NCBI GenBank assembly: GCA_001275005.1
Contig: JWZX01002640.1
Location: 1-40,913, forward strand
DNA length: 40,913 bases
Reading direction: 5' to 3'
From: Chrysochromulina tobinii
Taxonomy: Eukaryota; Haptophyta; Prymnesiales; Chrysochromulinaceae
The notes below the pieces were generated by a model. It saw only the letters and a program-made list of their open reading frames with translations, made no database searches and was not told the DNA's origin. Position numbers and translations under genes: made by a program. Shown here piece after piece: positions 16,901 through 25,559 of this stretch. Each line of letters begins with the position of its first letter. Positions within the stretch are counted from its first letter, which is position 1.

Positions 16901-18757
16901 GACCCGGCCGTTTGCAGCCGCTGGCTGGCGCTCTGCCAGGCGTGCGCGTCGCACGCGGAGTGGCGGCAGCGCTGGATGGGTGCGTGCTTGCCCTCGGAGC
17001 GTCTTGCACTCCTCGGACAGCTCGCTACGTTGCTGCCGCAGCGCTGGACGCATGCCGCTCAGCTGCCCGCGCTCAAGGCGGCCTATGCGGCCCTCGACGA
17101 CAGTACGAGCGGCTCGGCGGCATGGCGGGCCCTCGGCGTGCCCTCCGACCCCTTCGCGAAGCTCACGGCGTCGCTTCCGGCCGGGATGCGCGTCGTGCTC
17201 CTCAGCGTCGACGAGGCGTCGGGCGATGCGTACGCGAGTGCGGTCGGCATGGTCTCCACCGAGCCACCGCCGCCGGTCGATCCGAAAGCCAAAGGTCCTC
17301 CCCCAGAGCTGCCGCCGCCCAAGCTCCTCGCGCGCGTGGCTCGTGTCAAAGGGGCGGCCGCGCGCGTCGCCGCCCTCGCAGCCGAGGCGGAGGAGGTGCG
17401 AGCCGCCCAGAGCAAGGCAGCGCTTCAAGATTCGAAGGACGCCATCTTCGCCATGCAGCCGGGCACCGCGGCCGCCGCTACCAAGGAAGCGGCCGCGGCC
17501 TCGTTTGCTGCGGCGATGGCCAAAGGCGCGGTGCCGGAGGGCACTCTCGCCCTCGGACTCGCGCCCGCGTCGTACGTGGCTGCCTCAGCTGCCGAGGGGG
17601 CGCTGCGCTCGCTCGTCACGGCGCTCGACGCGCTGTTTGGGCCTCTGCTCGCGCCCCTGTTGCCGTTGCTTGGCGCGGAGTTTGAGACGGGTGGCGGCGA
17701 CGCACTGAGCGTGGTGCTCATCGCCGACGGCGCGCTCGCGGCGCTGCCACTTGAGTTGATGACGCCGCTGCGCCAGCCCAATGTCAAGGCGGTCAGCCGC
17801 GACCTATCGACCGCGCTCCTGGCCAAGCGCCTCAGCCCCGACCCCGCTGCCGCGCCCGCCGCGCCCGTCGACCCTAAAGCCAAGGGCAAGGCCGCCGAGC
17901 CCGCCGCGCCGATCCCAGGTGTAAGCTCGGCCAAGAGGTCGGGCTTCCTCGCCGCCGTCGATCCGCGCGTCGAAGTGATGCTCCCGCCTCCCCCGAACGA
18001 TGCCGCCGCCCCCGTCGACCCCAAAGCCAAGGCCAAGGACAAAAAGGCAGCCGCGGCGCCCGCCGAGGGCGCTGACGGCGGGCCACGCACCCTGTGCGCC
18101 GCCTTCCGCGCCGAAGTGCTCGACGGCGCGCGCGTCGCTTTTGGCAAGGAATGGAGAGCGGGGGCCTCCATCATCGGGGTGGAGCGCGTCCCTTCGCTTG
18201 CGGAGTGGCAGCGGCTCGCCAAGGGATGCGCCGCCTTCGTGTACGAAGGGCCGGGCGCGCTGTACGAGCAAGTGGAGCCGTCGACCCTCGCGCCCCTCGC
18301 CCTCGGCGGCTGCGCCGCCTGCCTCCTCTTCGACCGTGCGGGATCGGATGCGGCGGCGCGCCGGCTTGCACAGGCTGCTAACGCCAAGAGCGCCGCGCGC
18401 ATGGCTCTCGAGGGTGCGCACGCCACCGCCGTCCTTCTCTCGCTTGCTGGAGTGAAGACCGTCCTGACCAACCAGTGGGCGGCCGCTGCGCACACAAACC
18501 ATGAGATGCTCGTGGCGACGCTCAACGGCCTCGGCGGCGGCGCCACGCTCGCGCAGGCCCTCCATGCATGCGCGCGTCGTGCCCTCGTCGAACCGCCGCC
18601 GCTGCCGCCGCCCGGTACTCCCGGTGCAGCCGCGCCGGCGGCCGCGCCCGCTGCTGCGCCCGCGGCGGCCCCCGCCCCCGAGAAGGCCGAGTGCCTATGG
18701 ACGGTGCTCGCCAATCCGATCGTCTACGGGCTTCCCGGCTTCTCCGCCACCGCATAG
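10982..18757 (+). CDS. CFAP46: CFAP46-like ciliary central-pair TPR protein
   Basis: A single-exon 2,591-aa protein starting MSSLDRRVAHLLDGSGL. The frame is open further upstream, but that part overlaps the divergent gene. Length and layout fit CFAP46/FAP46: helical TPR-like repeats over most of the chain, for example AEAYFTLGETYISEL, WVELASLLLEEGEWGAAREW and VARVAQQALALGDLASV-type segments, and a C-terminal segment with LPLELMTPL...VSRDLSTALLAKRL. Family knowledge: FAP46 belongs to the C1d complex of the central apparatus with FAP54, FAP74 and FAP221 and helps control flagellar beating. Low-complexity inserts: Asp/Ser/Gly-rich at about aa 1222-1285, and three VDPKAKx-containing linkers near the C-terminus. 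The last ~500 residues resemble a CHAT domain without its catalytic residues. The call rests on recognition of architecture; a homology search would settle it. Confidence 0.72.
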   Translation: MSSLDRRVAHLLDGSGLTAAQREEQLVAAVALLRAAEAGGSAKPETAAPENFLLCSEVALTLDVVGKPAVLELARSCVEHFLRSRPPRTQFLVRAYFALGSVQAAEAAPCKLEELAARLLAAAKVANKGLTLAAELGRAHRFLVYNASVHLYRILRPLLEYNGETAAATTALLEGVLKALAAAEEPDAAWRLQLSMQLARCMERCGRRKDAGALLGTCAPLAAEAKKREDEESKLGGESKLGGTKRTGPPLQELLLQLQAHMVGDDAAALKKLRDECQPDPRKRCLVLTQLLCDGGPAGPPDPKAPPFSAAQEVADAVAALDPELGAALATKGGEAAIKRAVANVPLNSCPHDDVLVALASQAARLGLLAIAGHCAQRCAAAPRLSSRVRSAYIKAVCLVGSLDEGDGPKQAGVYTKLMVNTRIDALKVLEEALTSARRVGEPELIQDGCVLIWNVALPLLQPSLLGHAERALYLAAAALEAIGSPLAQLRASVHLELARLDASRELVAKAAAHVGKAEGLNIPADAGTGAAVNPISRPLRMLGTRLALKLDVFREPATASERAMVKLEQARTDKRAPLKRTLLTQVLEELQAADPDPEDDAKGGDDENAKRERAVLWEELMKAGWALRMSAVARAAAAALLAPQWTPATDGPLVSAQAEAYFTLGETYISELGEMQEQAAKEAAALEAARATAAERGLPPPVAPPGKAEAAEAAREAVRQKALDSFKRGIGVGLSVKDDLLVHNGCIYVLNYNRSLLRAAQYEPLVPTLRACFSALQQCDAKSMKADGQQLRIALATCCSFALALEDAATEPPASGSGPRVALKDADAAAWLKEALDVCKWGCELCAGQAQLKAQLTACWARLQGYGGAKAAQLNVGTEPEATALALLELLACGILDTGPAADKAAALGKARELLTTSSGSPKPEPELWVRVAQQALALGDLASVVKACEAALQPLSAKREANATILKEEWKWFALAETVHAEAIARLLRDGQDVALQQQLHANALTHLAEGMAHAARASESPLILSTAQRTWRHVAPFVGGGNAPDARLRAPLGVVLAELEKLDARYQPQVTELRVRLYEVLLSVLAQARAWGEGLQLLSAAFRTLPEASQEPLWQEKVAFMCKGGGKGLAGEMHKLKDFAPSVQAAVWAVLGKLAPSTGEQLNGQLKAVDCLSAEPLLKVRYLIGLAQWLYVHAFPLRDSEDQLMAAIDVLMDYEEVPDGGDDDDDALSSVGGSEYGGSRSGSIARSGTAGGASTRGGGSTAGGSSAGGSSAGGKGGSGGAEASLSVPQYEQLARIYLMKAMMAPTMSARVESIVVSLHYLTRVWGVAITACNAAEAAKPGADPSAPPPFSMPTEQHEWALWQPSEALLNAMVALGGSDRVLSTAGLPEASLTAAYLFYAVEQLLENGMTLHALLPLGLLRVIAKLVLKSPAGERSASLKTAHCLHQLGLPEAAAAMRASIDCLRPTVDMKRKNAIRLKQLTHADAAVVAAATAPKVADVAAPATDGAPLGATLSSTSRGSTRGAAAAAPPPPAARIKSSVRPNEAEWVELASLLLEEGEWGAAREWLLEAAPLLRALGEREHEARCHRLLAQIASLHGQPADALKTALEALSLCPLELPEWCEAVGCLATYRAAVDEQAAIATLNAAVSLAAQLAAEHPSSASDARLAIAALQTRLGDVHGRLARAGSADDAALATAALEAATATYAELGAPRWAAKVLLARAALLEAMPEPPAEPSLVLEAKANRLEMLGQLLEAAHAQAERSLFIAAPRAMPADLSLPVSRELSKIKVELSALSLRHAELQAEVLAANPPAGPLFPRVEGGDSDIIAAYVQPPVVVPPPPHMEQEGRALLHAASAIALAGGGATRARALLASGEALYAKAAALGWGKSADRWAAPQPPPAAERREGVLAEVLSAAPATEAPGPEPGTAEAGAGQAALLEAVELALAHADLPTAERAARGLAKAIGLSDPAVCSRWLALCQACASHAEWRQRWMGACLPSERLALLGQLATLLPQRWTHAAQLPALKAAYAALDDSTSGSAAWRALGVPSDPFAKLTASLPAGMRVVLLSVDEASGDAYASAVGMVSTEPPPPVDPKAKGPPPELPPPKLLARVARVKGAAARVAALAAEAEEVRAAQSKAALQDSKDAIFAMQPGTAAAATKEAAAASFAAAMAKGAVPEGTLALGLAPASYVAASAAEGALRSLVTALDALFGPLLAPLLPLLGAEFETGGGDALSVVLIADGALAALPLELMTPLRQPNVKAVSRDLSTALLAKRLSPDPAAAPAAPVDPKAKGKAAEPAAPIPGVSSAKRSGFLAAVDPRVEVMLPPPPNDAAAPVDPKAKAKDKKAAAAPAEGADGGPRTLCAAFRAEVLDGARVAFGKEWRAGASIIGVERVPSLAEWQRLAKGCAAFVYEGPGALYEQVEPSTLAPLALGGCAACLLFDRAGSDAAARRLAQAANAKSAARMALEGAHATAVLLSLAGVKTVLTNQWAAAAHTNHEMLVATLNGLGGGATLAQALHACARRALVEPPPLPPPGTPGAAAPAAAPAAAPAAAPAPEKAECLWTVLANPIVYGLPGFSATA

Positions 18758-19282
18758 GGCGCGTAGACGCAGCACGTTGCCCCCACCTGCACCTCGCGAG
18801 GTCAGGCGTCCTCCTCCTTGTACCTTGATGAGCGTCGGCATCCGGGTGCATGGGCTAGTATCCGCTGGGGCCTGCGCTGCGCGCATGTGGCGGTGGAGCT
18901 GGGAGGGTGGTGGATATCGCGTCGATTCAGGATAGAGGATTGTGTCGTGCACGATAAATGACGACACGAACTTTCTGTGCCATACTGATAATATCGAAAT
19001 TCGTAATTTTCCTAGGTTGGTGTAGGGATTTCCCTAGCACCCAGCTGCGTGTTGCTTCTGTACACTCTGGTAACCCTACTATAATTAGAGCTGATATCAC
19101 TTCGGAGAGTCTCTCCCTTGCAATGGCCTTGCCCTCTCGCCGTTGGCAGCACCCCAGCATAATTATCTTGCGTTGAGTATCCAGTGCTGTGCGTTGATGG
19201 CGGCGGCCTGAAGGACGCGGGCGTCTCAAAATAGAAAGGTCATAACTGGGGTATTGGTGATAGCCACGTCCATGCGCGGCGT
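18758..19282. other. Convergent intergenic region with an AT-rich island
   Basis: This 525-bp region lies between CFAP46 and the minus-strand EF-hand gene. Positions about 18935-19110 are markedly AT-richer than the rest of the window, and a second A/T-containing stretch follows near 19155-19170. No snRNA, tRNA or conserved ORF was recognised. It probably holds the two 3' UTRs. Confidence 0.55.
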
Positions 19283-19406
19283 TCACCTCGACCAAGGCTT
19301 GCGTGGGCTTGCGCCAGGCGCCGCACGCGAGTGGTTTGCCGTCGAGAAGGTGGGGGGCGATGTGCCGTGGGCGACCGGCACTGGTGTGGCTGACGGTGCG
19401 CGCTGC

Positions 19407-19459
<53 letters not shown>

Positions 19460-22400
19460 TTGTGGCTGCTGCTGCTGCTGCTCGATGGCACCTTCGGTGC
19501 GATGGAGGAGCTCGGCGAGCAACGAGCCGCTCTGGCGCATGTGCATGACGAGCTGCGTGTTCGAGCGATGCAGCTCGCCCTCCTTGGCCTCGAGCTTCGC
19601 GCGCAGCTCGTCAGCCTGCCGAGTGCTGGCCTCGAGGTGCTCCTGCAGCAAGCTCACCTCATGGTGTGCCACCTGCAGCTGCATGGCCGTCTCACGCACC
19701 ACCGCCTCGGCGGCCGCCGCGCGCGCTTCGCCCTCCACCTCGATGCGACCCAACTCCTCAGAGAGCACACGCCACACCACACCGAAGGCCGCCTCCCCGC
19801 CGACGCTGCCGATGGCCACGCCTGCTCGGCTGGCCACGCCCGCTCGGCTGACGGTATCGGTCAGAGGCGGCGGGCGCGGTGGCGAGGGTACGACGCGCGC
19901 GCGGCGTGAGAACGAATCAGCACGGCGCGAGGGCGAGGAGGCGGGCGGTTTCTCAGGCGTGGCGGTGGGCGTGGCGGTTGGCGTCGCGGCGGGCGAGGGA
20001 GAGCCGATAGCGAGGAGACTCGAGAACGCGGCACGGAGCTGGGAGGGCGAGGCGGGGCGCGCGGCGCGGGCGTGGGAGCCGTCGGCACTACCGGTGGAGG
20101 CGAGCGAGGCGACAGTGCCAGTGGCGATGGTGGTGGTGGTGGTGGCGGGCGAAGGGGTCGCCATTGGAGGTTCCCGCCGAGCGCAGCCGGGAGCGCAGCG
20201 GCGAGGCGAGACGCCGCCGTGAGCAGCACCGCTCTGGGCAGCGGCGGCCACCTTCTTGGGCGATGGCATTGGGGGCGCGGCGGGTGGTGGGCTTGAAGGA
20301 AGGCCAGTGACAGCGGCGACGACGGCAACGAAGCGACGCAGCTCAGCGAATCCAATCGCATCTGTTGCGCCGTCCGCCTCGAGGAGGGCGAGTAGCGCCG
20401 TCACGCGCCTTGAGGACGGCAAGTCGGGCAACGCCTCGAGCGCCTCGCGCGGCGGTAGGCTCAGGGCGGTGCGCACGGCGACGTCCTCGCGGCAGGCGCG
20501 CACGAGGGCCGCGCGCGAAAGGGTGGTGCTGAGCGAGGGTGCTCTGTCGTACCGGCCGCTGACGAGAGCGATCACAAGCCCGCACAACGCATCTATCTGC
20601 TGCTCGTGCGCCCATGGCCGCCGCCGCCCTGAGGCGAGCGCCACTGAGAGAGCCCAGTGCGAAGGGACCGCCCGTCCCGCCCACGCCCCGCTGCGGCGGC
20701 CGTCGGGGGCGGACTGTGCTTGCGGTGTGGAGAGGCCCGCTCCGGCCGTGGCGCTCGCCACGCCGTTCGGCGCAGCCCTCAGCACGGCGCTCAGCGCGGC
20801 GCTCGGCTCGGCGCTCGACATGGCGCTCGACATGGCGCGCGGCACCTCGATGGTCATCTCGAAACCTCGGAAGCTCGCTGGTGGGGCGGCGGATGTGGCG
20901 GCGGCGAGTGAGGCATCACGGAGGCGGGAATCGAGATTACGTGCGGCGGAGGGCGGCGCAGCGGCGGGGGGCGAGGCAGAGAGGGCGGGGGGCGAGGCAG
21001 AGTGGGGCATGTTCCGAGGCGGTGACGGCAGCGGCAGCGTCGCACGGTGCGTCGGCGACAGGTGGCGCTCGCTTTCCATCTCGAGTGCACGCATCGACTC
21101 GGCGTCCGCCACAAGAACGCGCCGCATCGCCTGAAGCTCATGTTGCAAAGCCGCGTCCTCCGCGCCCTCAACCTCTGCCTCCACTGCCGCCGCCACCGCC
21201 GCCGCCGTCACTGCCGCCGTCGCGCACTTCCTGTCCGCATCCCTCTCTGGAGAGAGAGAGGGCTTGAGCTTAGCGCGCACGTTGCCGCCCGCGCCGCCCG
21301 TCTGATGCAAGAAGCCGCTCAGCTCGCTGATGAGCTGATCCTTGAGCGCTGCTGGCTCCTTGCTGTTGGAGGGCAAGATGCGGCTACGCGCGTGCTCCTC
21401 CGCCCGAGCCGTCGCAGCCGCAGCCGCCACCGCCGCCTTCGCTCGCCTATTGGCGCTCAGTGGAGGGTGTGCCGCCTGTGCTGCCTCCGCCTCCACACCC
21501 GCACTGGAATCTGCCGACTCAATTGAGGATTTAGAAGGCAAACTGGTTGCGGACTCGGCTCCCGCTTCCGTCATAAAAGACAAGAAGGCGAGATCGCCCC
21601 TCGCAGCCGCCTCCTTCGCGGCAGCTTCCCTCACAGCCAATTGCCTGGCGGCCGCATCCCTTGCTGCGGCCTCCTTCGCGGCTACCTTCATCTCAGATGT
21701 CTGCAAGGAAGCCGCCTGCCTGGCCTCCGCCTCCCCTGCGGCAGCCTCGTCGGCCTCCGCCTCCCTCGCAGCCACCTCCCTTGCGGCCGCCTTCCTCGCG
21801 GCCGCCTGCATGGCCGCCGCCTCCTCGAAGTCCGCACTCGCCTGATCGAGCGCCTTGAGCTCGCTCTCGGAGCCAGTGACGCAAGCCGTCCGTGCCGTCT
21901 CAAGAGCATTCTTGGCTCGCTGATAGTCTGCCATTCGCAACTTGAGCTCCTCTTGCACGCCGCGGCCCGAGTCGGAGGCGACCATCTGCTCGCCGGCTGC
22001 ACCCTCGCCGGCTGCACCCTCGCCGGCTGCACCCTCGCCGGCTGCACACTTGCCGGCTGCACCCTCGCCGGCTGCACACTTGCCGGCCGCACACTCCTGT
22101 GGTGCGGCAGCATCCTTTGTAGAGGCCTCTGCGGCGGCGGCCTCTTCGCGCTTCTTCTTCTCGAGCTTCTCCTGCTGGAGTTCCCAAAACGGGCGTGATT
22201 TGGTGGTCAACTTGCGCGGAGAGGCACGAGGAGTGGAACTGGTCACCTCGTTCCTCTCCGCTGCGAGGCTGTCGACGCTGCTGCTGCCCGGATCGGAGCT
22301 TGCACGATTCTCAGTCTTGGTTTCCGTCGCGACGTCCGCCGCAGCAGATGGTGCAGCTGCCGCCAGCTTCTGCGTATGCCCCTCCTTGCGGTCCTGCTCG

Positions 22401-25373
22401 CTCGAGGCGAGCTCCGCGCCCAAACCCCAATCATACGCCTTGATCGCGTCGCTGAAACTCGGCTTCGCAGCCGCCGCCACCTTGGGCGTCGGCGACGGCG
22501 GCGCAGACTTGGGCGTCGTCGCCTCGACAAGCTTGCGCGTGCCGCCCTCGACATCGCCCGACTGCATCTGCTTGACCGCTGCCTCCTCAACAGGCTTGAT
22601 CGCGAGCTTGAGGGCGTCGGCATAGTTTCCTTCGACCGCTAAGAATCGAAGCCACTCTATTCGCCGCACCTCCTCCTGTGAGTCGCGTGTCTGGTGCCCT
22701 CGAACAAAGGACTGCACCCTGACTGCCGCCTTCTCGACCGCTGGCTCGACCGTTTGCACACACCGCTCGTACAGCGCAAGTGCCCCCGGTGTCAGAGACA
22801 CCGGGGCATTCTCTAACGACGGTGGCAATCCCGGCGGCAGCGGTGCACCCGGTCCCCGAGACCATGCAGGAGGCAGACCTGTGGGGATGGGGTCCCTGCG
22901 AGCGCGCCCCTCGTCGATACCAGGGCTGGAGTGCCTACGCGGCTGAGCGGCCGGCACGATCAAGGGAACAGCCCTCACTACCACCTCCTTCTTCTCCATG
23001 GCCGCCGGTGAGGCTGCCGAAGCAGAAGCTGCGGTCGCGGCAGTTGTTGCGGCATCGCCAGGGCGGACGCGCTGGCCAGCCTCGCGCGTGGGAGGGAAAG
23101 AGATTGAGTACGGATCGCTTCTCGAAAGATGGCCGCGAGCGGGCTGGCGCTCTGGTGAGCGATCTGGTGAGAGAGACCTCTCTCTTCTAGGGGATTTATC
23201 GCCAACGAGCTCGTCGAGCTGTTTTCGGCGAGCAAGGGCAGTCGCGGCAACGCTCGCAACTTCGTTCGCCGCAGCGTTCATGGCCGCGTCGGTAGCATCT
23301 GTCAGCACTGCGGACAAGCTCTGGCTATGGCGCAGGGCCTCCTTGTCCAACTTGAGAGCCGCGCGAGGGTCGCCAACGAGCTCGTCCAGCTGCTTTCGTC
23401 GTGCAAGGAGCTCGTCCAGCTGCTTTCGGTGCGCCAGCGCAGTCGCGGCAGCGGGTTTGACAGCGGGTTTGACTGTGGGCACGGGTGCGTCGGCAGGGGC
23501 CGAAAACACGCGGCGGAACTCGTAGAGTGTGATCAACTTGGAGTCGTCGGCATCGAGACGCTGGAAGACCGCCTCGAAGGCATCGCGCGTACCGTCCTCT
23601 TGGCGGATCGTCATCGGCAGGCCGAGCAGCGCACGCACGCTTTCGCTGGTGCGGCACGCCTTGATCACCTCGGCACGCGAGAGAACGCCGTCGCCGTTGG
23701 CATCGATCAGGCTGAACGCCTCGGCCACATCATCGAGCTCCGGCAGCGATGACCTCTCTTTCGCCGCTGCCGCCTCGGCGGCGGCCGAAGCCGCCGCCTT
23801 CACCTCCTCCGCCCACGCTGCCGCGTCCCTTGCCGCCTGAGCCTCCTCCTGGGCCGCATCCTCATGGAGCGCCGTGTAGGGCGCGTCGTCGTCATCATCA
23901 TGGAGCGCCGACGGCGGCAACACCAGACGATACTCGGGCGTGCCAGGGACCGCCGCCGGGTAACCGCCGCCGCCACCGCCCTGTGTGGAAGTAGCTGTGG
24001 AAACAGCTCGAGGGGGCGTATCCAAGGCAGCACCATCGGCTACACGACTCGAGATGACTCGGCGAACGATGGCGCGTGGAATCGATGCTGCAGAGGAAGG
24101 CGGCGCCCTCATTGCTTGCTGCGAGGGGGGCATTCTCTCTGCCGCCTGCGCCTCTGCCTGCCTCGTGCTCGCTTCCCTCGCGGCCGCCTCCCTTGCTGCC
24201 GCCTCCCTCTCGGCCGCCAAATCTCCCCAATCTCCCTTCGAGGCGCTCTGGGCAGTGTGCGGCTCGTCAGCACACCCAGGGGCCCATCCGTGGCGAGAGC
24301 CCCCATACTCGCCGCCGTAGCCGCTGCCGTAGCCACCGCCGTAGCCGCCGAAGCCATGGCTGCGGCCAGCCACGGCCATGGCAGCCGCGGCTGCCATGGC
24401 ATGGGGCACAGGGGGAGGGTTATCATAGTAGGCGGCCACATCCGCCTCCGTCCACTCACCGTAGCCATCGTCCCAGCCGACCTCGTCGCCCTCGACCCAC
24501 CCATCGCCCTCGCCGTAGCCCTCCTCGCCGTAGCCCTCTTCGCCATCTTCATCTGCTCCTGAGGGCGGCAGCGTGTACGCGCGGCGCCGTGTCGGGTGCG
24601 CGCGCTGCGGCGAGCGGAACTGCACGCGCCGACCGCCGCGCCTCGGCGGCGGCTGCGACGCAGAGACGTCCCCACCGTCCGTGCGGCCGGCTGAGCAGAC
24701 CTCGGGCACTGACTTGGGCGGTGGCAGGGGATCAGACAGATCGGGCTCGGACTTGGGCGAAGCCCTCTCTCTCACCGCAGCCGCCTTGGCGGCCGTCGTT
24801 GCCGCCGCCGCCTTCACCGCCTCCGCCCACGCCGCCGCCTCCCTCGCCGCCTGAGCCGCTGCCAGCTCCCTCTCGTGCTCAGCCCACATGGGCGGCGGCG
24901 GGATCAAGTCACCGCGCGACACAGTGCGCGAGGTCACCGGATCGGAGTGCGGAACAGGCGCGAGCCGTGGCGCCACCGAAGGCGGCGAGGGCTGCACGCC
25001 GTGGAGGGCGAGACCCAGTCCGGCGACGGCGAGCCCGCAGCTCTTGCTCGCTCTCTCGAATGTTCCATATCAGCCGCTGCTTGCTCATGTCGAGGGCGAG
25101 TAACGCCCGATGCAGCGTGCCATGGCCTTCCAAACTCTCGCCGCTCTCGGCGAGCTGCTGCTGCAGCTCTGCGCGCTGCTGGCCGACTTCTGAGAGCTGC
25201 ACGCGCCACTCGGTGATGTCTTGCTCGAGCAGCGCAACATCCCGAGCGTCAAGCTCCTGCGCGATCTGAGCGAGCTCATCCGCTCGTGTCCACTCCCACG
25301 TCTCGGTCCGTGCCGGCCCGTCTGCGCTGGGTGAAGCGGGTGGTAGGCGTGGCCGAGTGCACGGACCGATCAT
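19283..25373 (-). CDS. Large EF-hand / IQ-motif coiled-coil protein with polyglutamine tail (spliced model)
   Basis: The main exon is open from about 25070 to the stop at 19283. Its first in-frame ATG is 24889. An upstream frame from ATG 25373 encodes a convincing coiled coil (ELAQIAQELDARDVALLEQ...RVQLSEVGQQRAELQQQL) and is probably the true N-terminus. A GT-AG intron at 24859-24937 would join the two in frame, giving about 2,003 aa. Features: Ala/Glu-rich helices; an EF-hand pair with loops DANGDGVLSRAE and DADDSKLITLYE (DNA about 23735-23520); an IQ motif VRVQSFVRGHQTR (about 22720-22680); AAGEG/AAGKC pentapeptide repeats; a second, decayed EF module (about 20590-20290); a coiled coil; and Q16 close to the C-terminus. 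This suggests a Ca2+/calmodulin-responsive scaffold. The specific function is unknown. Confidence 0.72.
19409..19456 (+). repeat. (CTG)16 trinucleotide repeat, coding polyglutamine on the minus strand
   Basis: Sixteen uninterrupted CTG units, followed after 16 bp by a shorter CTG run. On the minus strand they are CAG codons giving Q16 in the C-terminal region of the EF-hand protein. A pure repeat of this length is expected to vary in length. Confidence 0.95.
21991..22095 (-). repeat. 15-nt coding minisatellite, 7 copies
   Basis: Seven units of (c/t)gccggc(t)gcac(c/a)ct encode alternating AAGEG and AAGKC-type pentapeptides in the EF-hand protein. The 15-nt period preserves the reading frame. 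Units alternate between two variants, as expected from repeat duplication. Confidence 0.93.
24859..24937 (-). other. Candidate 79-nt GT-AG intron
   Basis: On the minus strand GTGACCTCG begins at 24937 and GCTGGCAG ends at 24859. Removing it joins the 25373 frame (phase 1) to the main EF-hand ORF, reading S-A-A-Q-A-A-R across the junction. Other splice pairs, or a sequencing frameshift, could also explain the two frames. Confidence 0.35.
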
Positions 25374-25559
25374 CGGCCGCGACAATGACGACAATGCCCC
25401 TTCCGCGCGATCGTTCCGCGGTAAAAAAAATCGCGACGAAATCGCGACGAGCCGCGGCAGGGACGATTGCGGGGAGCTTTCCTAACCTTTACAGTAATTG
25501 GTTTGGAGATGCTCAGACTCTCCGAAATGACTTGACTTGACTTGACTTGATTGATCTCC
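25374..25559. promoter_or_regulatory. Divergent promoter region (EF-hand protein / ADH5) with a CTTGA repeat
   Basis: A 186-bp region between diverging starts. Four tandem CTTGA units at 25531-25550 end 9 bp before the ATG of the dehydrogenase and would lie in its 5' leader. A run of A (about 25422-25430) is also present. Confidence 0.5.

Noticed and set aside
10409..18714. Large minus-strand open frames (about 430-640 codons) opposite CFAP46
   Set aside because: High GC opens all frames here. Their composition is Arg/Ala/His-rich without motifs, and the plus frame is continuous for 2,591 codons.
18930..19200. A small nuclear RNA or tRNA in the AT-rich island
   Set aside because: No U1-U6 core motif, box elements or cloverleaf could be recognised by eye.
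19254..24854. Plus-strand Ser/Ala/Arg-rich frames within the EF-hand gene
   Set aside because: They have no domains, and the minus frame carries EF-hands, an IQ motif and a polyQ tract.
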